Positions 1-6,546 of a DNA stretch of 7,933 nucleotides are shown piece after piece. This stretch comes from Namhaeicola sp039714555 (GTDB lineage Bacteria; Bacteroidota; Bacteroidia; Flavobacteriales; Flavobacteriaceae), in NCBI GenBank assembly GCA_039714555.1, contig JBDLJB010000067.1, positions 1-7,933 on the forward strand, read 5' to 3'. The notes under the pieces are model-generated. The model was not told the origin of the DNA, ran no database searches, and worked only from the letters and a program-made list of their open reading frames with translations. The translations under genes and the position numbers were made by a program. Each line of letters begins with the position of its first letter. Positions within the stretch are counted from its first letter, which is position 1.

Positions 1-23
1 TAACAATAAAACCAAAAGTTAAA

Positions 24-539
24 ATGAAAATTCTTGAAACGGAAAGGTTGTACTTAAGAGAAATGACTCCCAATGATGCTGAAAATACGTATCGTTTAAA
101 TTTGGATTGGGAGAACATTAAATATACTGGAGACATACCATTTGAGAGCATCCAAGAAGCAAAAGTCTTTTTAGAAAATTATACCCACTATAAAACTTAT
201 GGATTTGGAAGATGGGCAGTTATTGAAAAAGGTTCGAATGAATTTATAGGTTGGTGCGGTCTTAAATTCACCCCCAAACTGGATGAATATGATATTGGAT
301 TTAGGTTATTTAAAAAACATTGGAATAAAGGTATCGCAAGTGAAGCCGCTAAAGCCTGTGTTGACTATGGATTTACGAAAATTGGACTAACTCGAATTGT
401 TGGACGCGCAATGATTGAAAATGTGGGATCAATAAGAGTACTTGAAAAAATTGGAGGAGTATATAAGGAGGAGTATAATTTTGAAGGTGAATCGGGTGTT
501 ATTTATGAAATAAAAAACCGAAATGCTAACAAAACCTAA
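24..539 (+). CDS. GNAT family N-acetyltransferase (RimJ/RimL-like)
   Basis: Probable cytoplasmic acetyl-CoA-dependent N-acetyltransferase of 171 residues, the usual length for the RimJ/RimL-type branch. The start ETERLYLREM (residues 5-14) is the family's first strand. The acetyl-CoA pyrophosphate loop is NKGIASEA (101-108), preceded by the strand DIGFRLFKKHW. A second conserved block, ENVGSIRVLEKIGG (132-145), is the typical C-terminal helix. The acceptor could be a protein N-terminus, a small amine or a drug, and the sequence does not decide this. No clear ribosome-binding site precedes the ATG. The family fold normally finishes near VIYEIKN (159-165). The remaining residues and the stop codon lie in or beside the left arm of the following palindrome, so the tail seems to be supplied by that element. 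The gene begins within 23 bases of the window edge, and no better upstream start is visible. Confidence 0.93.
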   Translation: MKILETERLYLREMTPNDAENTYRLNLDWENIKYTGDIPFESIQEAKVFLENYTHYKTYGFGRWAVIEKGSNEFIGWCGLKFTPKLDEYDIGFRLFKKHWNKGIASEAAKACVDYGFTKIGLTRIVGRAMIENVGSIRVLEKIGGVYKEEYNFEGESGVIYEIKNRNANKT

Positions 540-592
540 ATTCCATATTTGTGCTTCGCATGCAAATACGTACATTTAGCCAACCGTTAGTA
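524..592 (+). repeat. attC-like imperfect palindrome 1
   Basis: The outer arms are GCTAAC (525-530) and GTTAGT (586-591), which pair with one G-T wobble. The inner arms are CTAAAT (536-541) and ATTTAG (574-579), a perfect match. The spacers are 5 bases on the left (531-535) and 6 on the right (580-585), like the R''-L'' and L'-R' spacing of an attC site. A central hairpin TATTTG (546-551) / CAAATA (563-568) caps the structure. The element overlaps the last 16 bases of the acetyltransferase gene, including its stop. It ends five bases before the first possible ATG of the beta-lactamase gene. The right core GTTAGTA deviates from GTTRRRY. Confidence 0.6.
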
Positions 593-597
593 CCAAT

Positions 598-1446
598 ATG
601 ACAAAAATGAAAATTTACTACATTCTTGTGATTTTGATTATACTTTCTGCTTGTTCAGAAAACAGAGGAAATAATTCTAACAAAAAGAAAATGAATAAAG
701 GAATTCAAGTCATCAATCTTGAGTTTCAACAAATTATTAATTCTGCTAATGTAAAAGGGTCGATATTAATTTACGAACCTCAAAACGGTAAATATTATTC
801 TAATAATTTTAATTGGGCTAATAATGGAAAATTACCAGCTTCTACATTTAAAATTCCTAATTCAATAATTGCACTTGAAAATGGTATTGTAAAAAATGAT
901 AGTACTCTTTTTAAATGGAACGGAGAAAAAAGATATTTAAAAATTTGGGAGCAGGATTTAATATTTAGAGATGCATTTCATTTTTCTTGTGTCCCTTGTT
1001 ATCAAGAAATAGCGAGAAAAATTGGAGAAAATAGCATGAACAAATTCTTGACTAAACTTGAATATGGAAACATGAAGGTTGACTCGATAAATATTGATAA
1101 TTTTTGGCTTGAAGGAAATTCTCAAATTAGTCAATTTCAACAAATTGATTTTTTGAAAAATTTCTATGAATCAAAACTTCCCATTTCAGAAAGAACTGAA
1201 AAAATAATGAAAGAAATAATGATAATTGAGGATAACGAAAATTATACTTTAAGTGGAAAAACAGGTTGGTCAGTAAATAATGGAAATGATAACGGTTGGT
1301 TTGTTGGATATATTGAAGCAAAAAATAAGGTCTATTATTTCGCAACAAATGTTGAACCTAAAATGAAATTTAACATGAAGCTGTTTCCAGGGGTAAGAAA
1401 AGAAGTAACATATGAGGCACTAAAACAATTGGGAATTATAAAATAA
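598..1446 (+). CDS. Class D (OXA-type) beta-lactamase, predicted lipoprotein
   Basis: Serine hydrolase predicted to open beta-lactam rings in the periplasm. The class D motifs occur in order: the nucleophile box STFK (S82, K85, the lysine that is carboxylated in this class), S-x-V as SCV (130-132) followed by PCYQEIARKIG, YGN (156-158), FWLEG with W170 matching the tryptophan that contacts the carboxylated lysine, and KTGW (221-224) followed by GWFVGYIE. The N-terminus is a lipoprotein leader with lipobox LSAC, so C19 would be lipidated and the enzyme membrane-tethered. The ATG at 598 lies five bases after the preceding palindrome. A second ATG at 607 gives a tidier leader (MKIYYI) and is at least as likely. 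Neither has a clear ribosome-binding site. Composition is more A+T-rich than the next gene: G+C is 15 of 60 at 781-840 against 28 of 60 at 1981-2040, suggesting a separate origin. The substrate spectrum cannot be predicted. Confidence 0.95.
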   Translation: MTKMKIYYILVILIILSACSENRGNNSNKKKMNKGIQVINLEFQQIINSANVKGSILIYEPQNGKYYSNNFNWANNGKLPASTFKIPNSIIALENGIVKNDSTLFKWNGEKRYLKIWEQDLIFRDAFHFSCVPCYQEIARKIGENSMNKFLTKLEYGNMKVDSINIDNFWLEGNSQISQFQQIDFLKNFYESKLPISERTEKIMKEIMIIEDNENYTLSGKTGWSVNNGNDNGWFVGYIEAKNKVYYFATNVEPKMKFNMKLFPGVRKEVTYEALKQLGIIK

Positions 1447-1584
1447 AGGTGCTAACATTGTGTAACCGACAATAGCTAAACAAGTTGTTTTATAGTAAGT
1501 TAATAGTAAAAATATAACCGTATCTTCGTAGGAACAAAACACAAAAATAGTCGCTACTGCGGTTACACGAGACCGTTATGCACA
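1447..1584 (+). repeat. attC-like imperfect palindrome 2
   Basis: The outer arms are GTGCTAAC (1449-1456) and GTTATGCAC (1575-1583), complementary apart from one extra A in the right arm. The inner arms are GTGTAACCG (1460-1468) and CGGTTACAC (1560-1568), a perfect 9-bp match. Beyond these, TAGC (1473-1476) pairs with GCTA (1553-1556). The spacers are 3 bases left and 6 right (GAGACC). The central part, about 75 bases, is A+T-rich with no further strong hairpin that I can see. The element starts directly after the beta-lactamase stop codon and accounts for nearly all of the 175-base gap before the hydrolase gene. Confidence 0.65.
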
Positions 1585-1621
1585 AGCATGATAAGACATT
1601 ACTCATCTAAAATTTCATGAA

Positions 1622-2458
1622 ATGAAAAAACTCGTTATTATATCTCTTGCATTGTTCTTTTTGTTTTTAAGTTCCCAGAGTAGTCATAGCCAAATTGTCT
1701 ATGGATCAAATAATGGAAAGCAAATATCAATTAATGGCACCAACCTTTACTTTGAAGAATACGGTAGTGGAACACCATTGCTTATGCTCCATGGTGGAAT
1801 AGGGTCAATTTATAAATTTCGCCAGGCCATACCTGAATTAGCAAATCACTTTAGAGTTATTGCGGTAGACAGTCCTGGACATGGACGTTCAGAACAGGCA
1901 GATACTCTAAGCTACCAGTTGATGGCTGATTATTTTTCGCAATTGATTGACCAATTAGGATTGGACAGCGTGTATGTAATAGGACATAGTGATGGAGGAA
2001 ACACAGCACTACTACTAGCTTATGACAGGCCAGACAAGGTAAAAAGGATTTTGGTTACTGGAGCCAACAGTAATATTGGTGGAGTTACAAACAGAATGAT
2101 AAATTTAAATAAGACACTAGATCCTCAACATGTGCAAAGCAATATGCAAGATTGGCTGCTTGATTATAAAAGCAAATCCCCACAAAAGGATAATTGGGAG
2201 AAGTTCATTCTCGATTTCAAAAAGATGCAATTCGAACAAACTATAATCGACGATTCCAGACTGAACAAGATCGAATGTAGGACAATGGTAGTAATGGGAG
2301 ACAAAGAATGGGTTATTAAGCTAGAGCATGGTTTAGCTCTTTTTAGAAACATAAAGGGCAGTGAGTTTTGTGTGTTACCGAATACCCCTCATGATCCTTG
2401 GAGGTCAAATACAGATCTGATAGTTGATATCGCTATAGATTTTTTTAGCAAGAAGTGA
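1622..2458 (+). CDS. Exported alpha/beta-fold hydrolase
   Basis: Serine hydrolase of 278 residues (esterase, lipase or peptidase type; substrate unknown). An N-terminal leader with a hydrophobic core (residues 4-16) and a likely cut after SHS, leaving Q24, indicates export to the periplasm. The fold signatures are the oxyanion-hole HGG (57-59), DSPGHGRS (83-90), and the nucleophile elbow GHSDGG (121-126) with S123. The likely acid is D227 in VMGDKEW, and the catalytic histidine is H257 in NTPHDPW. The triad is thus complete and the length is normal. An in-frame-independent mini-ORF, ATG AAA TGA (1617-1625), overlaps the start codon; it may be chance. The gene sits alone between palindromes 2 and 3, so the context gives no pathway. 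It could also be annotated as a proline-iminopeptidase-like or haloperoxidase-like protein. Confidence 0.92.
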   Translation: MKKLVIISLALFFLFLSSQSSHSQIVYGSNNGKQISINGTNLYFEEYGSGTPLLMLHGGIGSIYKFRQAIPELANHFRVIAVDSPGHGRSEQADTLSYQLMADYFSQLIDQLGLDSVYVIGHSDGGNTALLLAYDRPDKVKRILVTGANSNIGGVTNRMINLNKTLDPQHVQSNMQDWLLDYKSKSPQKDNWEKFILDFKKMQFEQTIIDDSRLNKIECRTMVVMGDKEWVIKLEHGLALFRNIKGSEFCVLPNTPHDPWRSNTDLIVDIAIDFFSKK

Positions 2459-2468
2459 AAGGTATGTC

Positions 2469-2605
2469 AGTGTATAACACGCAATAAAAAACATAGGGCT
2501 GAAAGTGCTAAATTTATACGACGTAACATTTAAAAATCGGCTTGGTAACTTGATAGGTAGGTGCTTCAAAACACCTACGTTTCTTATTGCCATCCGTTAG
2601 CAACA
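2469..2605 (+). repeat. attC-like imperfect palindrome 3
   Basis: This element has the strongest inner stem of the four: 2481-2497 (starting GCAATAA, ending TAGG) pairs with 2574-2590 (starting CCTA, ending TTATTGC) at 15 of 17 positions. The outer arms are GTGTATAAC (2470-2478) and GTTAGCAAC (2596-2604), which share only the TAAC/GTTA end closest to the spacer. The spacers are 2 bases left and 5 right (CATCC). A second, perfect 7-bp hairpin, GTAGGTG (2557-2563) / CACCTAC (2572-2578) with an 8-base loop, uses part of the right inner arm, so the two folds are mutually exclusive. The element fills most of the 176-base gap between the hydrolase and hexosaminidase genes. Confidence 0.65.
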
Positions 2606-2622
2606 AGACATAAAGTCAAATT

Positions 2623-2627
2623 AAGGA
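2623..2627 (+). promoter_or_regulatory. Ribosome-binding site (AAGGA) of the hexosaminidase gene
   Basis: AAGGA lies seven bases before the ATG at 2635. It is the only start in the window with a convincing Shine-Dalgarno sequence, and it supports that start codon. Confidence 0.5.
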
Positions 2628-2634
2628 ATAATAT

Positions 2635-4275
2635 ATGAAAATCAGAATTACAATTGTATTGTGCATTATAAACATTTTTAGTTTTTCAATGCTATCGGCG
2701 CAAAGTATTAGAATTATCCCTCAACCACAGGAGGTGATTACACAAAATGAAAGTTTTACTTTAAACTCAAAAATTAGTATAGTTACTTCTCCAGAAAGTA
2801 GAACAACTGCATTAATCTTAGAAGAATACCTCAATGAGGAATTCGGATTTCAAGTTGAAATAAAAAATTCTAAAAAACGTAAAGATAAAACTATTAACTT
2901 CAAGCTTAATAAAGAGCTTTCAAAAGAAGCTTATGAACTGATTATTACAGATGATGAGGTACAAATTATTGCTTCGAATAATACTGGTTGGTTTTATGGA
3001 ATGCAGAGTTTAAAACAGCTCTTACCTGTACCCGCTGATTCACTAAGTAAAGTTTCATTTTTAGAAATTCCGAGGGTTACTATTAAAGATTCTCCCCGGT
3101 TCTCGTGGAGGGCTTTTATGTTGGATGAAGCACGGTATTTTAAAGGAATGGATCAAGTAAAAATGCTACTGGATGAGATGGCTCTATTGAAAATGAATGT
3201 TTTTCATTGGCACTTAACAGATGATCAGGGATGGAGAATTGAAATCAAAAAATATCCACTTCTCACACAAATTGGATCAAAAAGAAAAAGTACCCAAGTA
3301 GGTACATGGAATAGTCCGATTCAATCAGCAGAACCACATGAAGGATTTTATACTCAGGAAGAGATTAAGGAGATTGTAAGTTACGCCGAAGAAAGACATA
3401 TAACGATTGTTCCAGAGATTGAAATGCCGGGGCATTCAAGTGCAGCTATTGCATCCTACTCTTGGTTGGGTACAGCAAAAAAAGAGATAGAAGTGCCCAT
3501 AAAGTTTGGAGTAGGTAAAGATGTATATGATGTAAGTGATCCAAAGGTCTATCAATTTCTTACCGATGTACTTGATGAAGTTATGGGATTGTTCCCTTCA
3601 AAAGTGATCCATATAGGTGGAGATGAAGTCAAGTACAATCATTGGAAAGAGTCTGAATCTGTAAATGTTTATATGGAACAGGAAGGACTGTCTACCCCTG
3701 CCGAATTACAAGTATTCTTTACCAACAGAATCTCTCAATACTTACAAAGCAAGGGTAGAAGAATGATGGGCTGGAATGAAATAATGGGGCATAATATTCA
3801 TGAATATCAGGATGATAAAGATACTAAATCAGACCAGCAACTAGCTGCTGAGACCGTAGTACACTTCTGGAGAGGAGATGTGGCATTGGCCACTCAAGCT
3901 GCCAGTAATGGATATGAAATTGTGAATTCTTTACATACTGGTACTTACCTGGATTATGGTTATAATGATATACCATTATCAGCAGCATATGCTTTTGATC
4001 CTATCCCCACAGACCTTGATCCAAAATTTCATGAAAAAGTGATTGGTTTAGGCTGTCAGATGTGGGGCGAATGGATTCCCACTAATGGTCATATGCACTT
4101 CAGAGTCTTTCCCAGAATCGCTGCCTATGCAGAAGTTGGTTGGACAGCAAAGCATAATAAAATATTTGACAACTTTAAATCAGCTTTACAGAATCTAAAA
4201 ATACGTTGGGAACAGAAAGGAATCTATTATGCTCCGGATTCTGTTGTAGAAAAAAGTCTGAATGATAAGAAATGA
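2635..4275 (+). CDS. GH20 family beta-N-acetylhexosaminidase, exported
   Basis: Hydrolyses terminal beta-linked GlcNAc or GalNAc from glycans or chitin oligomers by substrate-assisted catalysis. At 546 residues it is typical of Bacteroidota enzymes. A signal peptide (1-22, cut after LSA before Q23) sends it to the periplasm or outer membrane. Residues about 25-150 form the small N-terminal domain that precedes the barrel (starting RIIPQPQEV, with WFYGMQSLKQLL at 119-130). The catalytic barrel follows: FHWHLTDDQGWR (190-201), EIEMPGHS (261-268), and HIGGDE (326-331) containing the catalytic D330-E331 pair. GWNE (379-382), FWRGD (411-415), YLD (438-440) and MWGEW (476-480) supply the expected substrate-pocket tryptophans and tyrosine. 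It looks intact. No transporter, sulfatase or SusC/D gene lies beside it, so it is not in a visible polysaccharide utilization locus. That is unusual for this family in this phylum but consistent with a lone cassette. Confidence 0.96.
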   Translation: MKIRITIVLCIINIFSFSMLSAQSIRIIPQPQEVITQNESFTLNSKISIVTSPESRTTALILEEYLNEEFGFQVEIKNSKKRKDKTINFKLNKELSKEAYELIITDDEVQIIASNNTGWFYGMQSLKQLLPVPADSLSKVSFLEIPRVTIKDSPRFSWRAFMLDEARYFKGMDQVKMLLDEMALLKMNVFHWHLTDDQGWRIEIKKYPLLTQIGSKRKSTQVGTWNSPIQSAEPHEGFYTQEEIKEIVSYAEERHITIVPEIEMPGHSSAAIASYSWLGTAKKEIEVPIKFGVGKDVYDVSDPKVYQFLTDVLDEVMGLFPSKVIHIGGDEVKYNHWKESESVNVYMEQEGLSTPAELQVFFTNRISQYLQSKGRRMMGWNEIMGHNIHEYQDDKDTKSDQQLAAETVVHFWRGDVALATQAASNGYEIVNSLHTGTYLDYGYNDIPLSAAYAFDPIPTDLDPKFHEKVIGLGCQMWGEWIPTNGHMHFRVFPRIAAYAEVGWTAKHNKIFDNFKSALQNLKIRWEQKGIYYAPDSVVEKSLNDKK

Positions 4276-4320
4276 AATATCTCAAAAAAGTGACATGTTA
4301 TTTAATCGAGAAATTAATAC

Positions 4321-4379
4321 TGAGCACAACAAAAAATAAACGCCATTAAAACGGGCGCTTATTCAGGCCGTTGGCAATC
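4321..4379 (+). repeat. attC-like imperfect palindrome 4 (compact form)
   Basis: The outer arms are GCACAAC (4324-4330) and GTTGGC (4370-4375), which pair over six positions if A4326 is left unpaired. The inner arms are AATAAACGCC (4335-4344) and GGCGCTTATT (4354-4363), complementary at 9 of 10 with a 9-base loop. The spacers are 4 bases left and 6 right (CAGGCC). At about 55 bases this is close to the shortest classical attC sites. The inner hairpin is A-rich before and T-rich after, so it could also act as a transcription terminator for the hexosaminidase gene. Confidence 0.6.
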
Positions 4380-4410
4380 ATTTGAAAAACACCACATACA
4401 CACAAATGAT
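4377..4410 (+). other. Inverted repeat in the leader of the molybdoenzyme operon
   Basis: ATCATTTG (4377-4384) and CAAATGAT (4403-4410) are perfectly complementary over 8 bp, with an 18-base A/C-rich loop. The repeat directly abuts palindrome 4 and lies 39 bases before the ATG at 4450. It could be an operator or an mRNA stem-loop, or chance. The rest of 4411-4449 shows no recognisable promoter, and the TATAAT at 4441-4446 is too close to the start codon to serve as one. Confidence 0.3.
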
Positions 4411-4449
4411 ATCAGTCTTAATAGTTGAACCGCATACGATTATAATCAA

Positions 4450-6546
4450 ATGAAAACAACAGAAAGCGTTAAAAACAAGATTGAAGGATTTGGTAACAAC
4501 GAAAAAGTGGAAATATTTAATACAGCTTGTCCAAGAAACTGCTACAGTACCTGTTCACTTAAAGTAATTGTTGAACAAGGAAAAATTGAGAAAATTGAAG
4601 CACAGCCTTTGAACAAATCCACACCCAAAGGTCTTTGCCTAAAGGGATTAAGCTATATTGAAAGAGTCAACTCAAATGATAGAATTTTATATCCATTACA
4701 AAAGGTGAACAGTCGTTTTACCAAAATTTCTTGGGAAAAAGCACTTAAAACCATCTCTGATAAACTTAGTTTTTATAAAACAAATTTTGGCAGCAACTCT
4801 ATTCTTTATTATGCAGCAAGTGGAAGTTCGGGTCTGCTAAATGGAGTGAGTACAAATTTTTGGAAACTTTACGGTGGGGCTACTACAGTATATGGCAATT
4901 TATGCTGGCCTGCCGGTTTGGAAGCTACCCGGTTAACCTTAGGAGAGAACAAGCATAATGCAACGTGGGATATTGAAAATGCCAAACTCATTGTTTTGTG
5001 GGGAAAAAATCCTGCTGAGAGTAATATCCATCAAATGCTTCCTATTGAAAAAGCACAACGCAATGGTGCTAAACTTGTTGTTATCGACCCCCGAAGAACT
5101 CCTTCGACAGAAGGTGCCGATTTATTGATACAACCCATACCCGGAACAGATGCAATATTGGCTTTGGCAGTAGCAAAAATAATTATACGAGATAAAAACT
5201 ACGATTCTGATTTTGTTGAAAAACATGTAGTTGGTTTTAAAAGATTTACCAAAAGTCTTGACAAAATAAAAATTGAAACTGCTAGTAAAGAATGCAGCGT
5301 CCCTGTTCATTTTATTGAAGAACTGGCAGAACTAATTGGAAAGATTAAACCAATGACAATAGTTGCCGGTTATGGTATGCAACGCTATACCAATGGCGGA
5401 CAAACAACACGCGCTCTATTAACTCTTTCTGTGATTACAGGAAATATTGGAAAAAAAGGTGCTTGTTGGCATTATGCAAATCTACAATCGTATATATTTG
5501 ATACAGTAAAAGAGCCGGAAAACTATTATCCTTCATTGGAAAAAGATAAGCCTTTTAGAAGAAGCATAGCTACTGCTTTATTAGGTGAAAAGATGATGGA
5601 AACTAAAAATCCGGAATTGAAAATGGCTTGGGTGGAAAGAGGCAATCCTATTACTCAAAATCCAGATTCTAATAAAACGATAAAAGCTTTTCGTAAACTA
5701 GATTTTGTAGTTGTTGTTGATCAGTTTATGACTGATACTGCAAGAGAAGCAGACATCATTCTTCCTGCAAAATCAATGTTTGAGCAGAGCGATATTATTG
5801 GTTCGTACTGGAATCCTTATGTGCAATTAAAGCAAAAGGTTATTAATCCGCCAGGTGAAGTAAAACCTGAAACAGAAATTTACTATCTCCTCGCAAATAA
5901 ATTAAATTTTTCGAAAGAAGATATTTATAATAACATACCCGAACCTAACGATTATGCGATTGAGCAATGGTTGAATAAATATTTAGACCAATATGATGAA
6001 TTGTCTCTCGAAAAATTAAAAAATAGACCTATCCTTGCTCCAGGAACTGAAGAAATTGCTTTTTCAGATTTGAAATTCAAAACTCAAACAGGCAAAATAG
6101 AACTTTATTCTGAAAATGCAGTATCAATTTGGAAAGTAAATCCTTTGCCCAGCTACGAGCCTTTAATTGAAGGGCAGAAGAGTAAAAACAAACAATTCTC
6201 GCTAAGTTTGATGAGTCCTAATACTAAAAATAGAATTCATTCTCAGTTTGGAAATTTAAAGTGCATTAAAGCACTCGATCCATATCCTGTGGTTACGATG
6301 AGTCCGCAAGATGCAGTAAAAAGGAATATTGCTAACAATGAGAAAGTCCGTGTATATAATAATCGTGGAGAAATATTTATTGTAGTTAAATATGATTACA
6401 GCATTCGCCCCGGTAATGTGGTTATTGTAAATGGTTATTGGAATTCGGAAGGAGGAAGTCCAAACCTGTTGTCAAAAGGTAGAGAGACAGATATGGGGCA
6501 TGGAACAGCTTTTCATGATTCTATGGTTGAAGTAGAAAAAATATAA
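4450..6546 (+). CDS. Molybdopterin-dependent oxidoreductase, catalytic subunit (DMSO reductase superfamily)
   Basis: Catalytic subunit of 698 residues that would bind a bis-pyranopterin Mo or W cofactor. The N-terminal [4Fe-4S] motif is C27-x3-C31-x3-C35-x27-C63, followed by K65 and the usual RILYPL block. Cofactor-binding segments include WGKNPAESN (184-192), VVIDPRRTPSTEGAD (210-224), GYGMQRYTNGGQ (307-318), RGNPITQNPDS (397-407) and the C-terminal domain from about 583 (LSLMSPNTKNRIHSQ; GDxV-like positions 617-650; final DMGHGTAFHD). C152 in YGNLCWPAG is the probable protein ligand to the metal, in the slot that holds Ser in DmsA-type enzymes. There is no twin-arginine leader: the cluster Cys begins at residue 27 after a hydrophilic N-terminus, so the protein should stay cytoplasmic. 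It is shorter than DmsA (about 800). Its stop overlaps the next start by one base, indicating coupled translation. The substrate (S-oxide, polysulfide, oxyanion, hydrocarbon or other) cannot be told. Confidence 0.94.
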   Translation: MKTTESVKNKIEGFGNNEKVEIFNTACPRNCYSTCSLKVIVEQGKIEKIEAQPLNKSTPKGLCLKGLSYIERVNSNDRILYPLQKVNSRFTKISWEKALKTISDKLSFYKTNFGSNSILYYAASGSSGLLNGVSTNFWKLYGGATTVYGNLCWPAGLEATRLTLGENKHNATWDIENAKLIVLWGKNPAESNIHQMLPIEKAQRNGAKLVVIDPRRTPSTEGADLLIQPIPGTDAILALAVAKIIIRDKNYDSDFVEKHVVGFKRFTKSLDKIKIETASKECSVPVHFIEELAELIGKIKPMTIVAGYGMQRYTNGGQTTRALLTLSVITGNIGKKGACWHYANLQSYIFDTVKEPENYYPSLEKDKPFRRSIATALLGEKMMETKNPELKMAWVERGNPITQNPDSNKTIKAFRKLDFVVVVDQFMTDTAREADIILPAKSMFEQSDIIGSYWNPYVQLKQKVINPPGEVKPETEIYYLLANKLNFSKEDIYNNIPEPNDYAIEQWLNKYLDQYDELSLEKLKNRPILAPGTEEIAFSDLKFKTQTGKIELYSENAVSIWKVNPLPSYEPLIEGQKSKNKQFSLSLMSPNTKNRIHSQFGNLKCIKALDPYPVVTMSPQDAVKRNIANNEKVRVYNNRGEIFIVVKYDYSIRPGNVVIVNGYWNSEGGSPNLLSKGRETDMGHGTAFHDSMVEVEKI

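Noticed and set aside
1..9. TAACAATAA at the left edge as the tail of an upstream CCGTT core (it would read GTTAACAAT and match the reverse complement of 522-530 at 7 of 9)
   Set aside because: The decisive two bases lie outside the window and the rest is too A+T-rich to trust.
958..1348. Minus-strand reading frames opposite the beta-lactamase gene
   Set aside because: They run antisense to a gene with complete class D motifs, have no recognisable domain, and follow from its low-complexity A+T-rich composition.
1521..1528. TATCTTCG inside palindrome 2 as a Bacteroidota -7 promoter box (TAnnTTTG)
   Set aside because: It matches 7 of 8 if the C is allowed, but there is no TTTG-like -33 box at the expected distance and it lies inside the palindrome.
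1617..1625. Two-codon leader ORF (ATG AAA TGA) overlapping the hydrolase start
   Set aside because: In such A+T-rich sequence this occurs readily by chance, and there is no ribosome-binding site.
2405..2593. Minus-strand 62-codon frame spanning the hydrolase end and palindrome 3
   Set aside because: It overlaps a structured repeat and a well-supported gene end, and shows no family signal.
4335..4363. The inner hairpin of palindrome 4 as a simple intrinsic terminator
   Set aside because: It may act as one, but the outer core pair, the spacers and the CCGTT edge shared with the other three elements are not explained by a terminator.
4441..4446. TATAAT before the molybdoenzyme start as a -10 box
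   Set aside because: It ends four bases before the ATG, leaving no room for a leader, and the phylum's main promoters do not use this box.
5122..5310. Minus-strand frame within the molybdoenzyme gene
   Set aside because: It is a shadow of conserved coding sequence with no recognisable features.
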